Shown one piece after another: positions 33,160-45,248 of a stretch of 64,000 nucleotides of DNA. The first letter of the stretch is position 1, and each line of letters starts with the position of its first letter. A program made the translations under genes and the position numbers. Source of the DNA: Byssothecium circinans (Eukaryota > Ascomycota > Dothideomycetes > Pleosporales > Massarinaceae); assembly GCA_010015675.1 (NCBI GenBank), contig ML976996.1, forward strand, positions 635,284 through 699,283. The letters run 5' to 3'. Below the pieces are notes generated by a model. The model did no database searches, was not told the origin of the DNA, and saw only the letters and a list, made by a program, of their open reading frames with translations.

Positions 33160-36100
33160 CTCACCGCCCGATTCGAAGGACTTAGCGCATAGTGCATATA
33201 ATGATAGTAGGAGTCTTGATGGCCGGTTGTGCTGGTTCACAATCGACAAAACATACTCCCCTTTCGACTTTCCATTACGAACCAAGTAGCTCTGTAATCG
33301 CCTTTCCTCTCTCACGACGTACAACGACTTCAACGGTATACCCTTCGTTACACTCGCTCGAACAATGACATCATAGGGCTATTCTCTTCTCCATACCATC
33401 GGGTTATTTGAGCGCGGTTTCGAGAAAGCATAAGGGCGGCGTCGGGCGGCAACACTTGAGCCAGGTTTCATGGCTTTGCTTCTTCTGGAGGTATTTGAAA
33501 GGGATGGGATAGGGATATAACCATGGAATCAACACATCCGGCATACGGTTTTCTTTCTTTATAAGCAGGGCCAGGCAAAGAGGGGCTGGACGACGCAGGG
33601 ACGACAAACTCATACGAAGCGCTGCAACTTTTGGTTTCAGAATACGCGCATGTTTGGATATCTTCTATCTGCGTCGAACAGGGCAATAAGAAAGAAGGCG
33701 GAATGATACCCGGGGATGATCATCCAGCTGTTTTTTGTGCGATGTATTTTTACTTTCCGTTTGTCTTTTCCTATGTAACCTTCATCAATCATCTGGGAGC
33801 CGCGGTTCGCCGAGTTTGTGGGGATTGTATTCATTATCTCCATGCATATCTCTCTCCTTTGTTACCCATCGTTTATGCCCCATGTGCCGTCTTCTTATTC
33901 TATTCTCACAGTTTGCAACTACCAGGGCCACATATTGCCTTGTATAATTCACCTTTCTGTTTCACGTACATGGTTCCTTTGTCGCAATTCCCTCCTTGGC
34001 GGATGGTGGTCTTCATGTGTATTCTGACTGGGGGTGTGACTTCATTTTCTTCACTTCCGAAACACATTTTAGACGCCATAGCTGGATTGTAATACCTACT
34101 GAAGTGAAGAACAGCCCGCGAAAATTAGAACACGATGTATTTGTAATCCCAAGACATGCAACTCCATCCTTATTCTGAACTGCATACAATGGCTTTTCTT
34201 CGTACATGCGTCCGTCTTTAATGATCCACAATGCTCTCTCTCTCGCATAAGTATGGATGGATGGCATGGTGGGTGTCGATGCACGCAACACAGGACTCGA
34301 CACGTCCTGTACTCCACACGCGTTTCTGAAACCCTTTTCCTTCCGTTCTAAGACCTTTATGCCTTGGAACTGGGTGTTGGGATATTGGGATTTTGTCTAT
34401 CTCTCTCTCCTTCTCCCGCTCTTTTCCTCCCATAAACTTACCGAAACCGTGGGTCCCGATGGACCCATGCTTGTGGTGGGACGCGCGAGATGGGGGGCGC
34501 CGAGCATCGGGGAGAAAGAGACGTGTATCTCGCCGCCGCCGGCGACGCGTCTCGCGTCAGAAAAACCTCCCTACTCTGCTCCGGTGTTGACTTCGCGCTG
34601 AGAGAGGTCATTCATCCGCCACTGCTGGGCATCGGATTTGGGTGATGACGGAAGTCGATGGCGTAATTTGTGTTCTAAGCGATGCTGCAATGGGCCGCGA
34701 GTTCACGCGCGCGGATTTTGTGGCTTTCTGCGAAGAGCTGCAGGTTTTGTCACATACGATGGAGACAGACAGACATGGGTGACAACTCGGCAGCCCTGCA
34801 GCGTCAAAGGGTATGTTGCGCAGCTCAGTTGTTGCCTGGGCCCTTCGCTACCTTCTGGCCACTGAGTGTCAGCACAAGGGGACGCGCTCTGCGGTTTTCG
34901 GAGGAGAGCGTTCCTTTCCTGAAGGAAGAACAGTTTTGCACAGTCAGCACCTCGAGGGTCGCACATCGCCTTCATGTCTCCGAGCGCAATTGGTACTCCC
35001 TCTTTCGTACACGTCCTTTTCTTTTCTTTTCACCCATCTCTCTTTCCTCCAGATCTCCCGTCTTCCTGAAATATTACCCTTCACGGCGACGTCAAGATTG
35101 CGTTTTTTTGTTTCTAAGATCTCCCTACCCGCTGTATACCTACCGTCGGACAATCGACGTTCTCTACTAAATATCACTCCTCTTAATCCCACGATAATAG
35201 GTCCGATACCATTAACCATGGCCCATGGACCAGCCACAGCGCATCCTTTCCTCGCCTCGGACGGTGGGGTTGGGGGCGGATCTTATCACCCGCCATTCCG
35301 ATGATATCTCCCAGGTTCAAGGATATGCCATGATGATAATCCACAGCTTAACCTTAACAGATGAAAATCCTGTTTATAATACCCGCGGCGGGATATTTGG
35401 GATGGAGCTAATAGTTACCTAGCGCTTGGGCAATAAGAACGACGCACAAGCCACCGCGTGCGCCTAAATAATTATTGTCACCAATAGTTTCCGTCACATC
35501 GGGGCTTTTCCTCTTGCAGTGGCGGGGGATTGGGTGAGTCTAGTATCGGAGTGCCGTTGTGGAGTTTTCGATAGTGGGATGTGAAGTGATGGCCGTTAGG
35601 CCGTTGAGGAGTGCGTGGTGACGGGTATGAACGGCTAGCGCTTGCTCTCAACTCACTCGCCTACCTACACAGTGGCATGTTGAAGTAGCATCGCGGAAGT
35701 CCTCAGGCGAAATTTGAAAACCTACTATATCCTACCGTACTCTGCAAACTTTGTTCTGTGCTCATGTTCGGTACCGAAGTATTAGCTACTGCCCCATTAA
35801 ATCCTACGATCTCCAAACCTTCCTCGTTCGTTCGCCTGGCTTCCGTTACCCACCGGCATCCCAGTGCTTAATACGTGCTGAGGTATTGGCGCCGTTGCCT
35901 CCTCCTTTCGTCCCGTGCGAATCAGCAAAATGCGACTGGTGGTGGGAGATGACTGGCTCACTTCACTCGACCGGTAGATGTGTAGGGTTGGGTCTTGGTA
36001 CGGCACGGCTGCTGTGGTAACTGTGCTGTTCGGCACTTGGAGACCAAGTATTGCCTCGCCGCCTCGCCTCGTCTCGCCGTGAATAATAATAATGATGGGG

Positions 36101-39100
36101 TACCGCGATCCGAGTTGGGGGTGCATATCGGGCAGGCCTCGCTGCTTGTGCGAAAATTTTCCTAACTGTGGCGCTTTCTCACATCCCAAGGCGTGCCGTA
36201 CTGTCTCACTTCCCATGTATGAACTACATGCGCTCACTGAGGAAAGATACACACTGCGAGTCGTGCCTTAATCCAGCATCATCGCCCCTCCTTAACACAA
36301 ATACCCATCCTCAACATTTCTCACCGACCTTGAAGATCCACACAAACTTTTCTATAGTAGGTATTGCCACTCCAGTCAATACTTCATGAAACAGATCGAC
36401 AGTATTACCGGTACCTTAGATGTGCTTACATACAGGAGGTATTCAAACTTTGACCCCTTCCGTTCGTCCATGGTGTCTCGCTCCACCATCTGGTTGTCTG
36501 TGGCGATCGAGCCACGTTTTTGATATGAGTGGCGACAGTGCGGGCTGACGGGTGGAAGGGCGATCTTCATTGAAGGAGCTTGGCCGTGGCTCAACATAGA
36601 TGCTATATGCAGCTAAATAATGCATATGCAAGACAAGAAGATGAGTCGTTACGAGTAGAGCGGATGATGAGCACGGGAGGTACCGGTTGAAGAGTGGCAT
36701 CGGTAGGCAGCCGATGTCTGCAGCTTTACCTTACCTACTGCAGTAGAGCTTACTTCAGGGATAAGGTCCCATGCTATTGCACATCTTCTTCTCGCGACGT
36801 CATTATCTTAGAACGGTGGTGTGGAACGATGGCGGGCAAAAGGGATAGAACCGGTACTAAGATCAACATATGGAAAGTCATCGGCAAGGGGTTGCTTTGA
36901 AAATTCGCCTTTACTTTCCATTTGAAACGAAGAAGAAATAAAATATTGCTATCGGTAACAGGATCACGATCACCGCTCTATTTCCAGGAACCTGCACGAA
37001 ATTTTCTTTGTCTCACCGATTACCGCACGCTACAGCTACGTGGCGGCATGGAACTTAGTAAGTCAGCCTTGTGAAACCTACTGCCCCTGCGTTTCTCAGC
37101 GGGATTTTCTTGTTTCCTTGCCCTCGCAATAGTATAATTGATCTTCTGTATGGTTTCTCATGAGTATAGTAGAAGGTGTTTAGAGTCTTCATCCATAATG
37201 AGTGGCTGTTCTCGTGAGGACGACTGGCCGTCACTGAAGATCCATCGCAACGCCGCAGCACCACTATGAGCTAAGCGAAATAGAAAAACTTTTATTAGCT
37301 CTTCACGATGGTGACCGGTGCAAGAAAGCCAATAAGAGGCTGTGTTGGGCTTATTTCTTTTTCGCCAGTCAGGTGAGGATGACATACAGCCTATATGTGC
37401 TCACAGATATAGCCTAGATTCCGCGGGCTGCGGCAAGGCGGTAGGTACAGGTGTCCGAGCGAATCGTCTGTAAACAAGCTCCGAGAGGGAAAGAAAGAAG
37501 GAGAGAAGATATGAGGCTTCAGCGACTACGTGCAGTGTGGCACAACGGTGAAAGTACAACAAGTGAGTGTTTGGACGACAACATTTTATAAACTTTCTTC
37601 ACGTATTGGAGACAGCTAAAAATACTCAAGGTGGCGCCAAAGAGCCGAAGTCTGGGAGTGAGGTCTTTCGGAATGGACTGGAAGTCTCACTACCGAATAG
37701 CAATAAGCGACCAGAAGTCGGTGAAGGATATATCCGCAGATAAAACAGACGAGGAAAACAATGACGGGTAGGAAGGCTTTTGGTTCTTCTCTAAATCTAT
37801 AAAGGTGATAATGATTGCAGCTTTATCTGCGGACCCTAGAATAACGCCCTTCTAGCAAACGTTAAGGCCTGTTTGAGTGAACGATAGTGCAGTGACGTTT
37901 ATGTCTTTGTGTATACGGATCTTGTTACTACCTTTCTTGTAGTTTTACAATCATCAGTTTCATCGTAATAGGTCAGGTCACGACGTTATCTATTTGACTA
38001 TTTAAATATGCTTTTGCGCCACAGCCCGAACCTATACAAGTATAAATGCACCATCGCTCTTCAATCTAAAATAAGTTTTAAATGGTTTTAGTCTCAATAC
38101 TACTTCTTTTAAGAAGTGAGAAGTCGGTTCTTTGGTTCGTTTTCGTAGTCATGAATACGTACTCACAACCCACGTAACGACATGGTATATATAACAATAG
38201 TCTAACTATATTTGCAACTCAGAAGTGTCAGCTTGTGGCCTATGAATGCTGGCGCCACTTTGGTGTAGCACCCAAGATGTGTTAGTAACGTTTGAATGCA
38301 ACAGGAAATCCGCAATCCACTAAGAAGTATGCAAGACCAAAGGTTGGCTAATTGCATGCAGACCCTACCCTTGGAATATGCATGATTGAGGGTAGTCATA
38401 GGATGCACAGCCGTTGACGTTTGTTCCTCGTTTCGAAGGCACTGAGCGTGATAAACACACACTGCGCCTGCAGCACCCCTAGATGCTGGCTAGGAAGACG
38501 ACCCTACATGCATGGCGACCTAGAAGACGACCACGAAGCGAAGAGAGGGCTGGGTGGTCGTAGTTGTCTTTCTCTCCGCGGCTGCACTGGTCTCGAACGC
38601 GATAGTCAGGGGGCGACAAGCGGAGTGCCACGAACTGCTTGGACAGCCACTGACAGCCCGGAATGCCCATTATTCACAACCACTTTCGACCACGGCGGCT
38701 TTGCTACAATGTCACCTTGACCGGCCATTGCAAAATTTAACTGGTTCGGCGTAGGCTGGCGGCCAGAGCGTCACCGGGCGGTGGGCGGGAAGATTATGGA
38801 GATGATCTAGGTAGGCCACGTAGGCGAAGCGCCGAGGCGGGTGATTCCTATCTCACTATGCATGTGAGCTTCTGTTATTGACAGGATGCGGTAGTCCGGT
38901 GCCCTCCGCAACTCACAAGCTATTCGACCAATATGTGGACCATCGTTGAGTCACTCCAAAGCCTGTCAATAGAAAAGCCATCGTGGCAATAGTGACAGCA
39001 AGGTCCCTGGATGTCGGTCAATAACCCGGAGGGTTATGTAGGCATGTGTTGTGGAGATACCTGTGTGGGAGCCGCTGTCAGCAGAACCGGTTTTGTGCTG

Positions 39101-40690
39101 TAAGCCATGCCCCGGAAGTTCGTATCGAGTGATACTGGCACACTTTCCGCTTTCAAAGTTGAGCAGACTAGTGGGCACTTGCGATTCACGGCCATTTCTT
39201 ATGCGTAGTTGAAGATGGACTTAGGAGCCCTGGGAGCGCTTTGTGCTCGTGGTGCGATGGACGTTGCGGTCGTGAGAAGTTGACACCGGCCCTTCGCGAG
39301 CAGACCAAACTCCGGAAGACTTTCAGAAGAGATTTTGACGGTTCCTGCATCGATTCTGTAAGTATCAACATTCATCATGCCCGCTGTGTATCCCCCTCAC
39401 GCTGCCGAGATAACATTGAATGAAGTGGCAGCTACTGAGCTAGCATTTCCTTCGCATCGTATCACCTTCGCACAAACGAGATTTCTCTCCCCGACCGTAT
39501 CCACATCTTCTCCCTTAGATTTCGGTACCATCTCTTACGCTCATGCTATCGTCATGACTCCGTCTCTCGAACCGTCATCTACCCCAGGACAAAGCGTCGA
39601 TGCGTATGGAAGCTTCACGGAAGCTAAGAAGCCGGGAATACCGAGACTCCTAAGGTATGGATGGTACGCGATCGTGCCTCTATGCTGGTGTGGACTTTCC
39701 GAGACATTGCCATCTCATCCCGGAGTCGAGGCTATGGGACTGAGGATTAGGCAGAATCGAGTCGGAGATCAAATATGGGTTGAACTTGAAGGCCTCGTGC
39801 AGATTTCGCCCAAGTGCCCGACTTTCAAGCATCATGCAGTCCACGGGATGCGATCCAGCCCGGAAGGTATGGCTAGCTCGAGCTCGACCGGTTTGAGTGA
39901 TCACCGTCCAGGCTGATGGGAAGACGAGGACCCGCGACCCAGGATGCATTATCTTTGGGTCCGCAGTACCGCTCGGGCGGCAATTCACAAGTCAAACAGT
40001 GAAATATAGTCAAAGCGGGCTGATACGTGGGGTAAATAAGAAGGAAAATCCGCAGTGGAGTGGAGGACGGGTGCCGGAGAGAGCATAACGTTGAGCTTAT
40101 ATTATAATGCATGAAAGTTGGGGAGAGTTATTTGAGATCCCGACAATCAAGCGAGGCTGTTGAAGATGTCTGGATTGTTATTGTTACTTGTCGCACCGTT
40201 GTCTCGACATCTTCTAGTATGCTTTGAAGTTGATGCAGAACTGCTTATTGTTCCTCTGAAGTTCAAGTAACCGTACTACGAGCCGCGTGGAACAGATTTG
40301 TTAGTATGTATCATGTGGATTATATCTGGACATTGATAATCACGAGGGAGCAGGGGTGTCACGTGGATCTTTGTCATGGGGGCTTTTGCGACACTTCTCG
40401 CTATTACTGCAGCTATATGTTCCAGGACTCATCCTTTGGTAAATTAGATATATAGCAGGACCATATACACGCTAACACTATCAGAACTCTACTTTGCTGT
40501 TGTGCATTGTGCAGGAATAAGTACGTACACCACGAGCATGAATGCAGTAATGTAAGCGAATATTCATGCTATAGAGTGATATACAAGCAGCACGTTTCAC
40601 CGCAACCTCATCTTCATTTATAATTCCTTATCACCGATAGCTATTGCTGCCGTACGAAGGAACCTTGGCAGGGTCGAGACTGAATCGACA

Positions 40691-40740
40691 GTTTTCCGTA
40701 GTGCGCAGGGAATTTTGTTGGGCGGTGCACTACGGAAAAC
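40691..40740. repeat. Perfect 14-bp inverted repeat (hairpin)
   Basis: GTTTTCCGTAGTGC at 40691-40704 and GCACTACGGAAAAC at 40727-40740 are exact reverse complements around a 22-base loop. The right arm overlaps the next palindrome by five bases. Confidence 0.8.
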
Positions 40741-40754
40741 CAGCCGCTGGTTTT
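40736..40754. repeat. Palindrome AAAACCAGC-C-GCTGGTTTT
   Basis: Nine-base arms around one central base. A related pair of sequences occurs at 61361-61416. Confidence 0.8.
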
Positions 40755-41613
40755 GGATAACACACGGAAGATAGCCTCCCAGCAGGCCAAATCCCGCCCA
40801 CCGCCTCTGCCAGATAATTTCGCGAGTAGTAGTAGTAGTTAGAAGCGCAAGTCATCGTCTCGTAGACGCAATAGCATATCTAAAACTGTATAAGAAGACT
40901 GTAGCAGCGGAGTAAATAAGCCTTATTAAAATTAGATACTATATACAACCGTTATTTCTACAGCGATGGGGTAGAAATATAGAAGATGAAGGGAAGTCAT
41001 CCTCAGCGCAGTTATAGCGAACTCATGCACCGCATTATGGCCATGGCGTCAATCGGGAACCACAAGGTTGTGCGGCGTGCGAGGGGTGCAGTGGAGTGCG
41101 ACAGGACAATCGACGCGGATTTTGACGATAGCAGCGGCGGAAGTCGGCGGTTGGGTGGTGGTGTCGAGGGTAGTGGTGGGTGGTGTGGTGTGTTGGCTCG
41201 GGCATGTTTGTTGGGGCCATCGCTCGGGGCAACGAGGCTCTCCAGCCACGCAAAAGACCTACTTTAGTATCCTGAAAGCCTAAGTTAGTACCCGGCTAAT
41301 ACTAAGCGTATTGTATAATTGGCTATTCACCCTTGTTTTAATTTGCCGCTACACGACTATATGACGGCTCAAAATACGCGCGCGCCATTTCGCTGTCTGT
41401 GCGCATTAGCACCGCACTCATCACCGCAAACACGGCCCTCCAATGCGCGCGCCATACATTCAGGCATAGCTCTTGCGAGGCGTTTCCGCTATACTGATGT
41501 CGCCAATGATAGCAATCAGGCTTCAAATTTTTCTTTTCCCTCTCCGGCCCCGTCACAGCGGGGTTGTACTTTCTTTAAGCAGCCAACTGTGCCATCACCC
41601 AAACCGCCACATC

Positions 41614-42693
41614 ATGTCTTTGTCGAAAACCAAGCCATTCTACATAGGAGTAGTGCTTCATGGCCGCTCAGGTCGGAGATATAGCATCCAGGAGATTCTT
41701 TCTGAGCAACGAGACCCATTACTGTGTGTTTATCGGGCAAGGTGCGTGCATTTGACTTGAACGTTTGACTTAGACAGGCAGCTGACCTATCCATAACTGC
41801 TGGCGCGGAAAACGTCATCATCAAAGACATGATAGAGGGCGAATTCGAGTACCAACAAGATTTGCAAAGCTCTTTAGCTTTGTGCCCCAACCTGCGGACA
41901 GCGATCGACACTATTCCCGACTTCGAGCTCCTCGTCTACCGTTTTCTCGCCGGCAACCTCCTACAGATCAGCCAGAAGCCTCTTGCGGAAGCGACGAGAA
42001 AGTCTATCCTTAAAAGTGCTCTTATTGGACTGGCTGGGCTTCATGACAAAGGCATCATTCATACTGGTACGGTTGTCTGAGGTGACTGGCGCGAAAGTTG
42101 CTGGACCTAATCATCTCACAGATATTAAACCCAACAACATCCTTCTCGACTATGAAGACGCTGCAGGGGGCGACATTGCGGTCCGCTGTGTTCAGATATC
42201 TGATCTGGAGGATGCCGTAATCCTTCCACCCGGCGATAATATAGGGGGCTGTCTTTGTGGGAACCAGCTATGGCGAAGCCCAGAGTCTTGGGCCCGAGCC
42301 GGACAGAACACACCATCTGACATCTTCTCCTTTGGAGTAGTCATCATTTATGTGATGCTCAATGACATGGTCTTTCGCGTAAGCGATGAGGAGCTAGGCA
42401 GCGAGGACGTCTGGCGGCACATACTTTGGAGGCATATCTCCTATTTCGCAGACGAGGATGGCTTCAAGGGTCTCCTTCAGCATATTGGTAACGACAATCC
42501 ATTTTACCAGCGTCTTATCGACCTCGCAACCAATTTGAAAGTCAGGCCGAGGAAACCTTTTACGAAGTGGCATTATGTAAATGTGGAGCTCGGGGATTTG
42601 ATTACCAAGATGACGAACTTGGATCCGGCAAAAAGGATTACTGCGCGTGAGGCACTGGGGCATCCTTGGTTCGCACAAGTAGACTCACAGTAG
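41614..42693 (+). CDS. Divergent protein kinase-like protein
   Basis: Protein kinase fold, 330 residues, exons 41614-41741, 41774-42066 and 42122-42693. The probable VAIK lysine is in NVIIK (residue 60). The catalytic loop GIIHTDIKPNNILLD keeps the Asp, Lys and Asn (residues 141, 143, 146) but has HTD in place of HRD. The DFG motif reads SDLEDA, keeping Asp168 but losing Phe-Gly. WRSPESWARAGQNTPSDIFS followed by FGVVIIYVM is the APE/activation segment and helix F. MTNLDPAKRITAREALGHPW is the usual C-terminal end of a kinase domain. No convincing glycine-rich loop is visible. Such stand-alone divergent kinases are expanded in some filamentous ascomycetes; the substrate is unknown, and activity is plausible but not assured. 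Confidence 0.88.
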
Positions 42694-44055
42694 AAGAGGT
42701 GGAGATTTGTGAGAATTCGGATTTTTTGATATTTGCTGTTGTCGCTCCAGAACGATATGTCTAGATGATTGCTTCTTCTGTTCTGCTACGTGATAGATGC
42801 GCCTTGTATCGTTCATCTAGACTAGTTGATCAACATGGATCCACGACGCTCCAACTATGAACTGCGCACGACCACAACACGCAGCTCCATGAAGTATAAT
42901 TGCCTGGTTTTATTGTGCCGGGCAGATACAAGAGCTAGTGTGAGTGGAAGGAAGAGGATCAAGCTGAACATCCCGCAGGTTTTTGAATCCGATGGCCCGT
43001 TTCCACCTATAACTTGTGGGTAGGACGAATGAATGATCAAAATCGTCAATATAACAGAAGGCTACACGTCGTTGTACGCGCCCTCCTAAACAATAGACCA
43101 GCAGTCAAAGGTGAAAACAAAATAAATAAATAAATAGGTACGTGGGCCTCGTAAACTGAAAGAACTTTTTCCAAGCCCCAGAATCACAGTTGCTGCCAGT
43201 GGCAAACCAGTCCCCGAATCACATACCTTGTTTCCATTTCATATTCTAGTAAGAAGCAGTAAATATGTTGCCAGTGTAAGAAGCCAAAGTAGGCACATCT
43301 CTGGACATATTTATATGCCATCCTCAATCTCCCGTTCACAGCTAAAAAGCACTCGATAGAATAAAAGATGATGATACACACCTCACCGCCAATACCTCGA
43401 ATATTCCACCCAACCAAACCACTAGAATAATGTACGAATGTTAACCTCCTGCTAAGCTAACGGCTGTCATTAGCGAAGAGGTTAATGCCTTTTAGGCACT
43501 GGACCACAACTAAACAGTCTCCATAATGTTGGTTGGGGGCGCCCATTAGAGAAGACCATGCAACGGAATACAGCAGTGTGAAGAAGAGGTACGGCTTGGA
43601 AGGTCGCTTTTGTATCTCTTTGCTCCATCATATTGCCATTCGCCATATGACTACTAATATTGCAAATCCGAAAACCTGCCCAAGTCAGCCAATCAATCTA
43701 TAACAATACTCAGCACCGCCATCACCGAATCATCAACCCACACCTCAACCCTCATTGACCGACGAAATACCAAAGCACACGCCCGCTTTTCCCCCGTCCA
43801 CCCAGTCCACACTCTCCTCCCCATGTGATAGCTCGTCTGCAGATTGTAGTCCCACAACAATCCCCCAACCTCCTTCCATATGTTGTAGATAGAACCGCCT
43901 TTTGCATAGAATTGTCGTCGGTTGCGACCTGTGTGCGGAATCAAAGCCCCACCGTTAAGAAGGAAGAATTTATACCCCCCATCACATCTGCGCCGACGCC
44001 GTCTATCCTGAGCGCCTTCGCCGCACTCACTCCATACTGCGTTGATAGTACTTGC

Positions 44056-44078
44056 CATCATCATCATCATCATCATCA
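44056..44078. repeat. CAT microsatellite
   Basis: About seven tandem CAT units. Confidence 0.8.
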
Positions 44079-44574
44079 AAGCCCTCAGCACCGATCCAAG
44101 AGACGGCAAGCCACTGTGCTGCGAGCACGTCTCAACCTTCAAAGTCCGTCCACAGAAACTTTCAACTTTCCCCCGTACATATGAAGCTCCAGGCGCGTTG
44201 TTCTAGTGCACGACCGAATCGCCAAATCCTCCATGCTTGGCTTCTGTATGATTTTTAGTCGCACGACCGCGACAACAGCCCCCCCTCCATGGTGACAGGC
44301 TTCATGGTTTGGTTGTTAAGCCACACAACCTCCCTCCCTCCTTCCTCCACTCCACATGTAAGCCGCCTCTCTGTCGTTTAGTAGACCGGACATGCCGCCG
44401 TGCGTGTGTGTGACGATCAAGGAAGAAGGGGGGTGAACGGAGCGGTTTTATATAGTTACACAGTAGACGTCGAAACTGCTATATAGAGCATAGTCAGGCA
44501 AAAACGAATAGCTTGAAGAAACATCAGTTAACATGTTTCGCTTTTATCAACTCTTGTCTTATGAGCGCGACTCT

Positions 44575-44592
44575 GATCATCATCATCATCAC
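44575..44592. repeat. ATC microsatellite
   Basis: About five to six tandem ATC units. Confidence 0.7.
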
Positions 44593-45182
44593 CGCCACCG
44601 TCACCTGAATCACACATGCAAAACGTGGTGCGAGATTTAGAAGTCATCAAACTCGTAACATTTTTTCCCCATCTGCGGTGCGAAGATGAACCCTTCTCCC
44701 TCATTCATCCCGCAAGACCACTCCATCTTCTCTCCTTCCCATCGTCACCGCACTTCGCCCCACCCCCCTAGTCCTCGATCGCGACTAAATCGTAATAATA
44801 TACACGCCCAGAAGAATTACCCATCCACCAGACAACCAGTCCGCACAAAACCAATGGATGGGCAAGAACGCCATCATAAAAAGCCCGACTCCCTTCCCTC
44901 ATCATCGTCAAAAAAAAGATCAAACTGGAAGTTATCAATGAAAACCAGGACCAGGAACCAGCCGTATATGTCGTAAAAGAGTAAAAGAAAAAGGAGCATG
45001 ATTCGTCGAGAACCCGCAAAGAAACGAAAAGGAAGAAGGAGAAGCAATCGTCATCTACCAGCAAGAACAAAGAAAGAAACGAAGAAATCCCGAGTAGAAG
45101 ACGTCCTACATAACCCACACAAACATGCTAAACATACCCACTCCTCCAACTCACCCGCAGGGACCATAGAAGCAGAAAAGCC

Positions 45183-45210
45183 GGGGGGGGGGGGGGGGGG
45201 GGGGGGGGGG
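45183..45210. repeat. Homopolymer of 28 G
   Basis: An uninterrupted run of 28 guanines lies about 40 bp past the stop codon of the gene at 45249-48659. Its exact length may be a sequencing or assembly artefact. Confidence 0.85.
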
Positions 45211-45248
45211 ATCTGGCTAGCTTTCCCCATAGAAACATCGGGTAAGTT

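Larger units (their letters stand above)
33160..41613. other. Long gene-poor stretch
   Basis: 8.4 kb without a gene I can support. The longest frames (33631-34092 plus, 39377-39916 plus) are of a length expected by chance. GTAAGT donors occur, for example after 39360, but no exon chain makes a recognisable protein. It holds the hairpin pair at 40691-40754 and small AAT and AGT microsatellites (about 36085 and 40835). Confidence 0.45.
42694..45248. other. Gene-poor stretch with simple repeats
   Basis: No gene is supported. A 149-codon minus-strand frame at 43693-44142 reads partly protein-like but begins in a Met run created by a CAT repeat. Simple repeats at 44056-44078, 44575-44592 and 45183-45210 are listed separately. 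Confidence 0.4.

Noticed and set aside
33631..34092. 153-codon hydrophobic plus-strand frame that looks like a membrane protein
   Set aside because: Its hydrophobicity comes from T-rich sequence; no splice or family support.
39377..39916. 179-codon plus-strand open frame
   Set aside because: A length expected about once by chance in this amount of sequence. A good GTAAGT donor at 39360 suggests some gene-like structure, but no exon chain gives a recognisable product.
43693..44142. 149-codon minus-strand open frame ending SIYNIWKEVGGLLWDYNLQT...
   Set aside because: The C-terminal part reads like protein, but the start is a Met run from a CAT repeat and the length is within chance. A cDNA or homologue would be needed.
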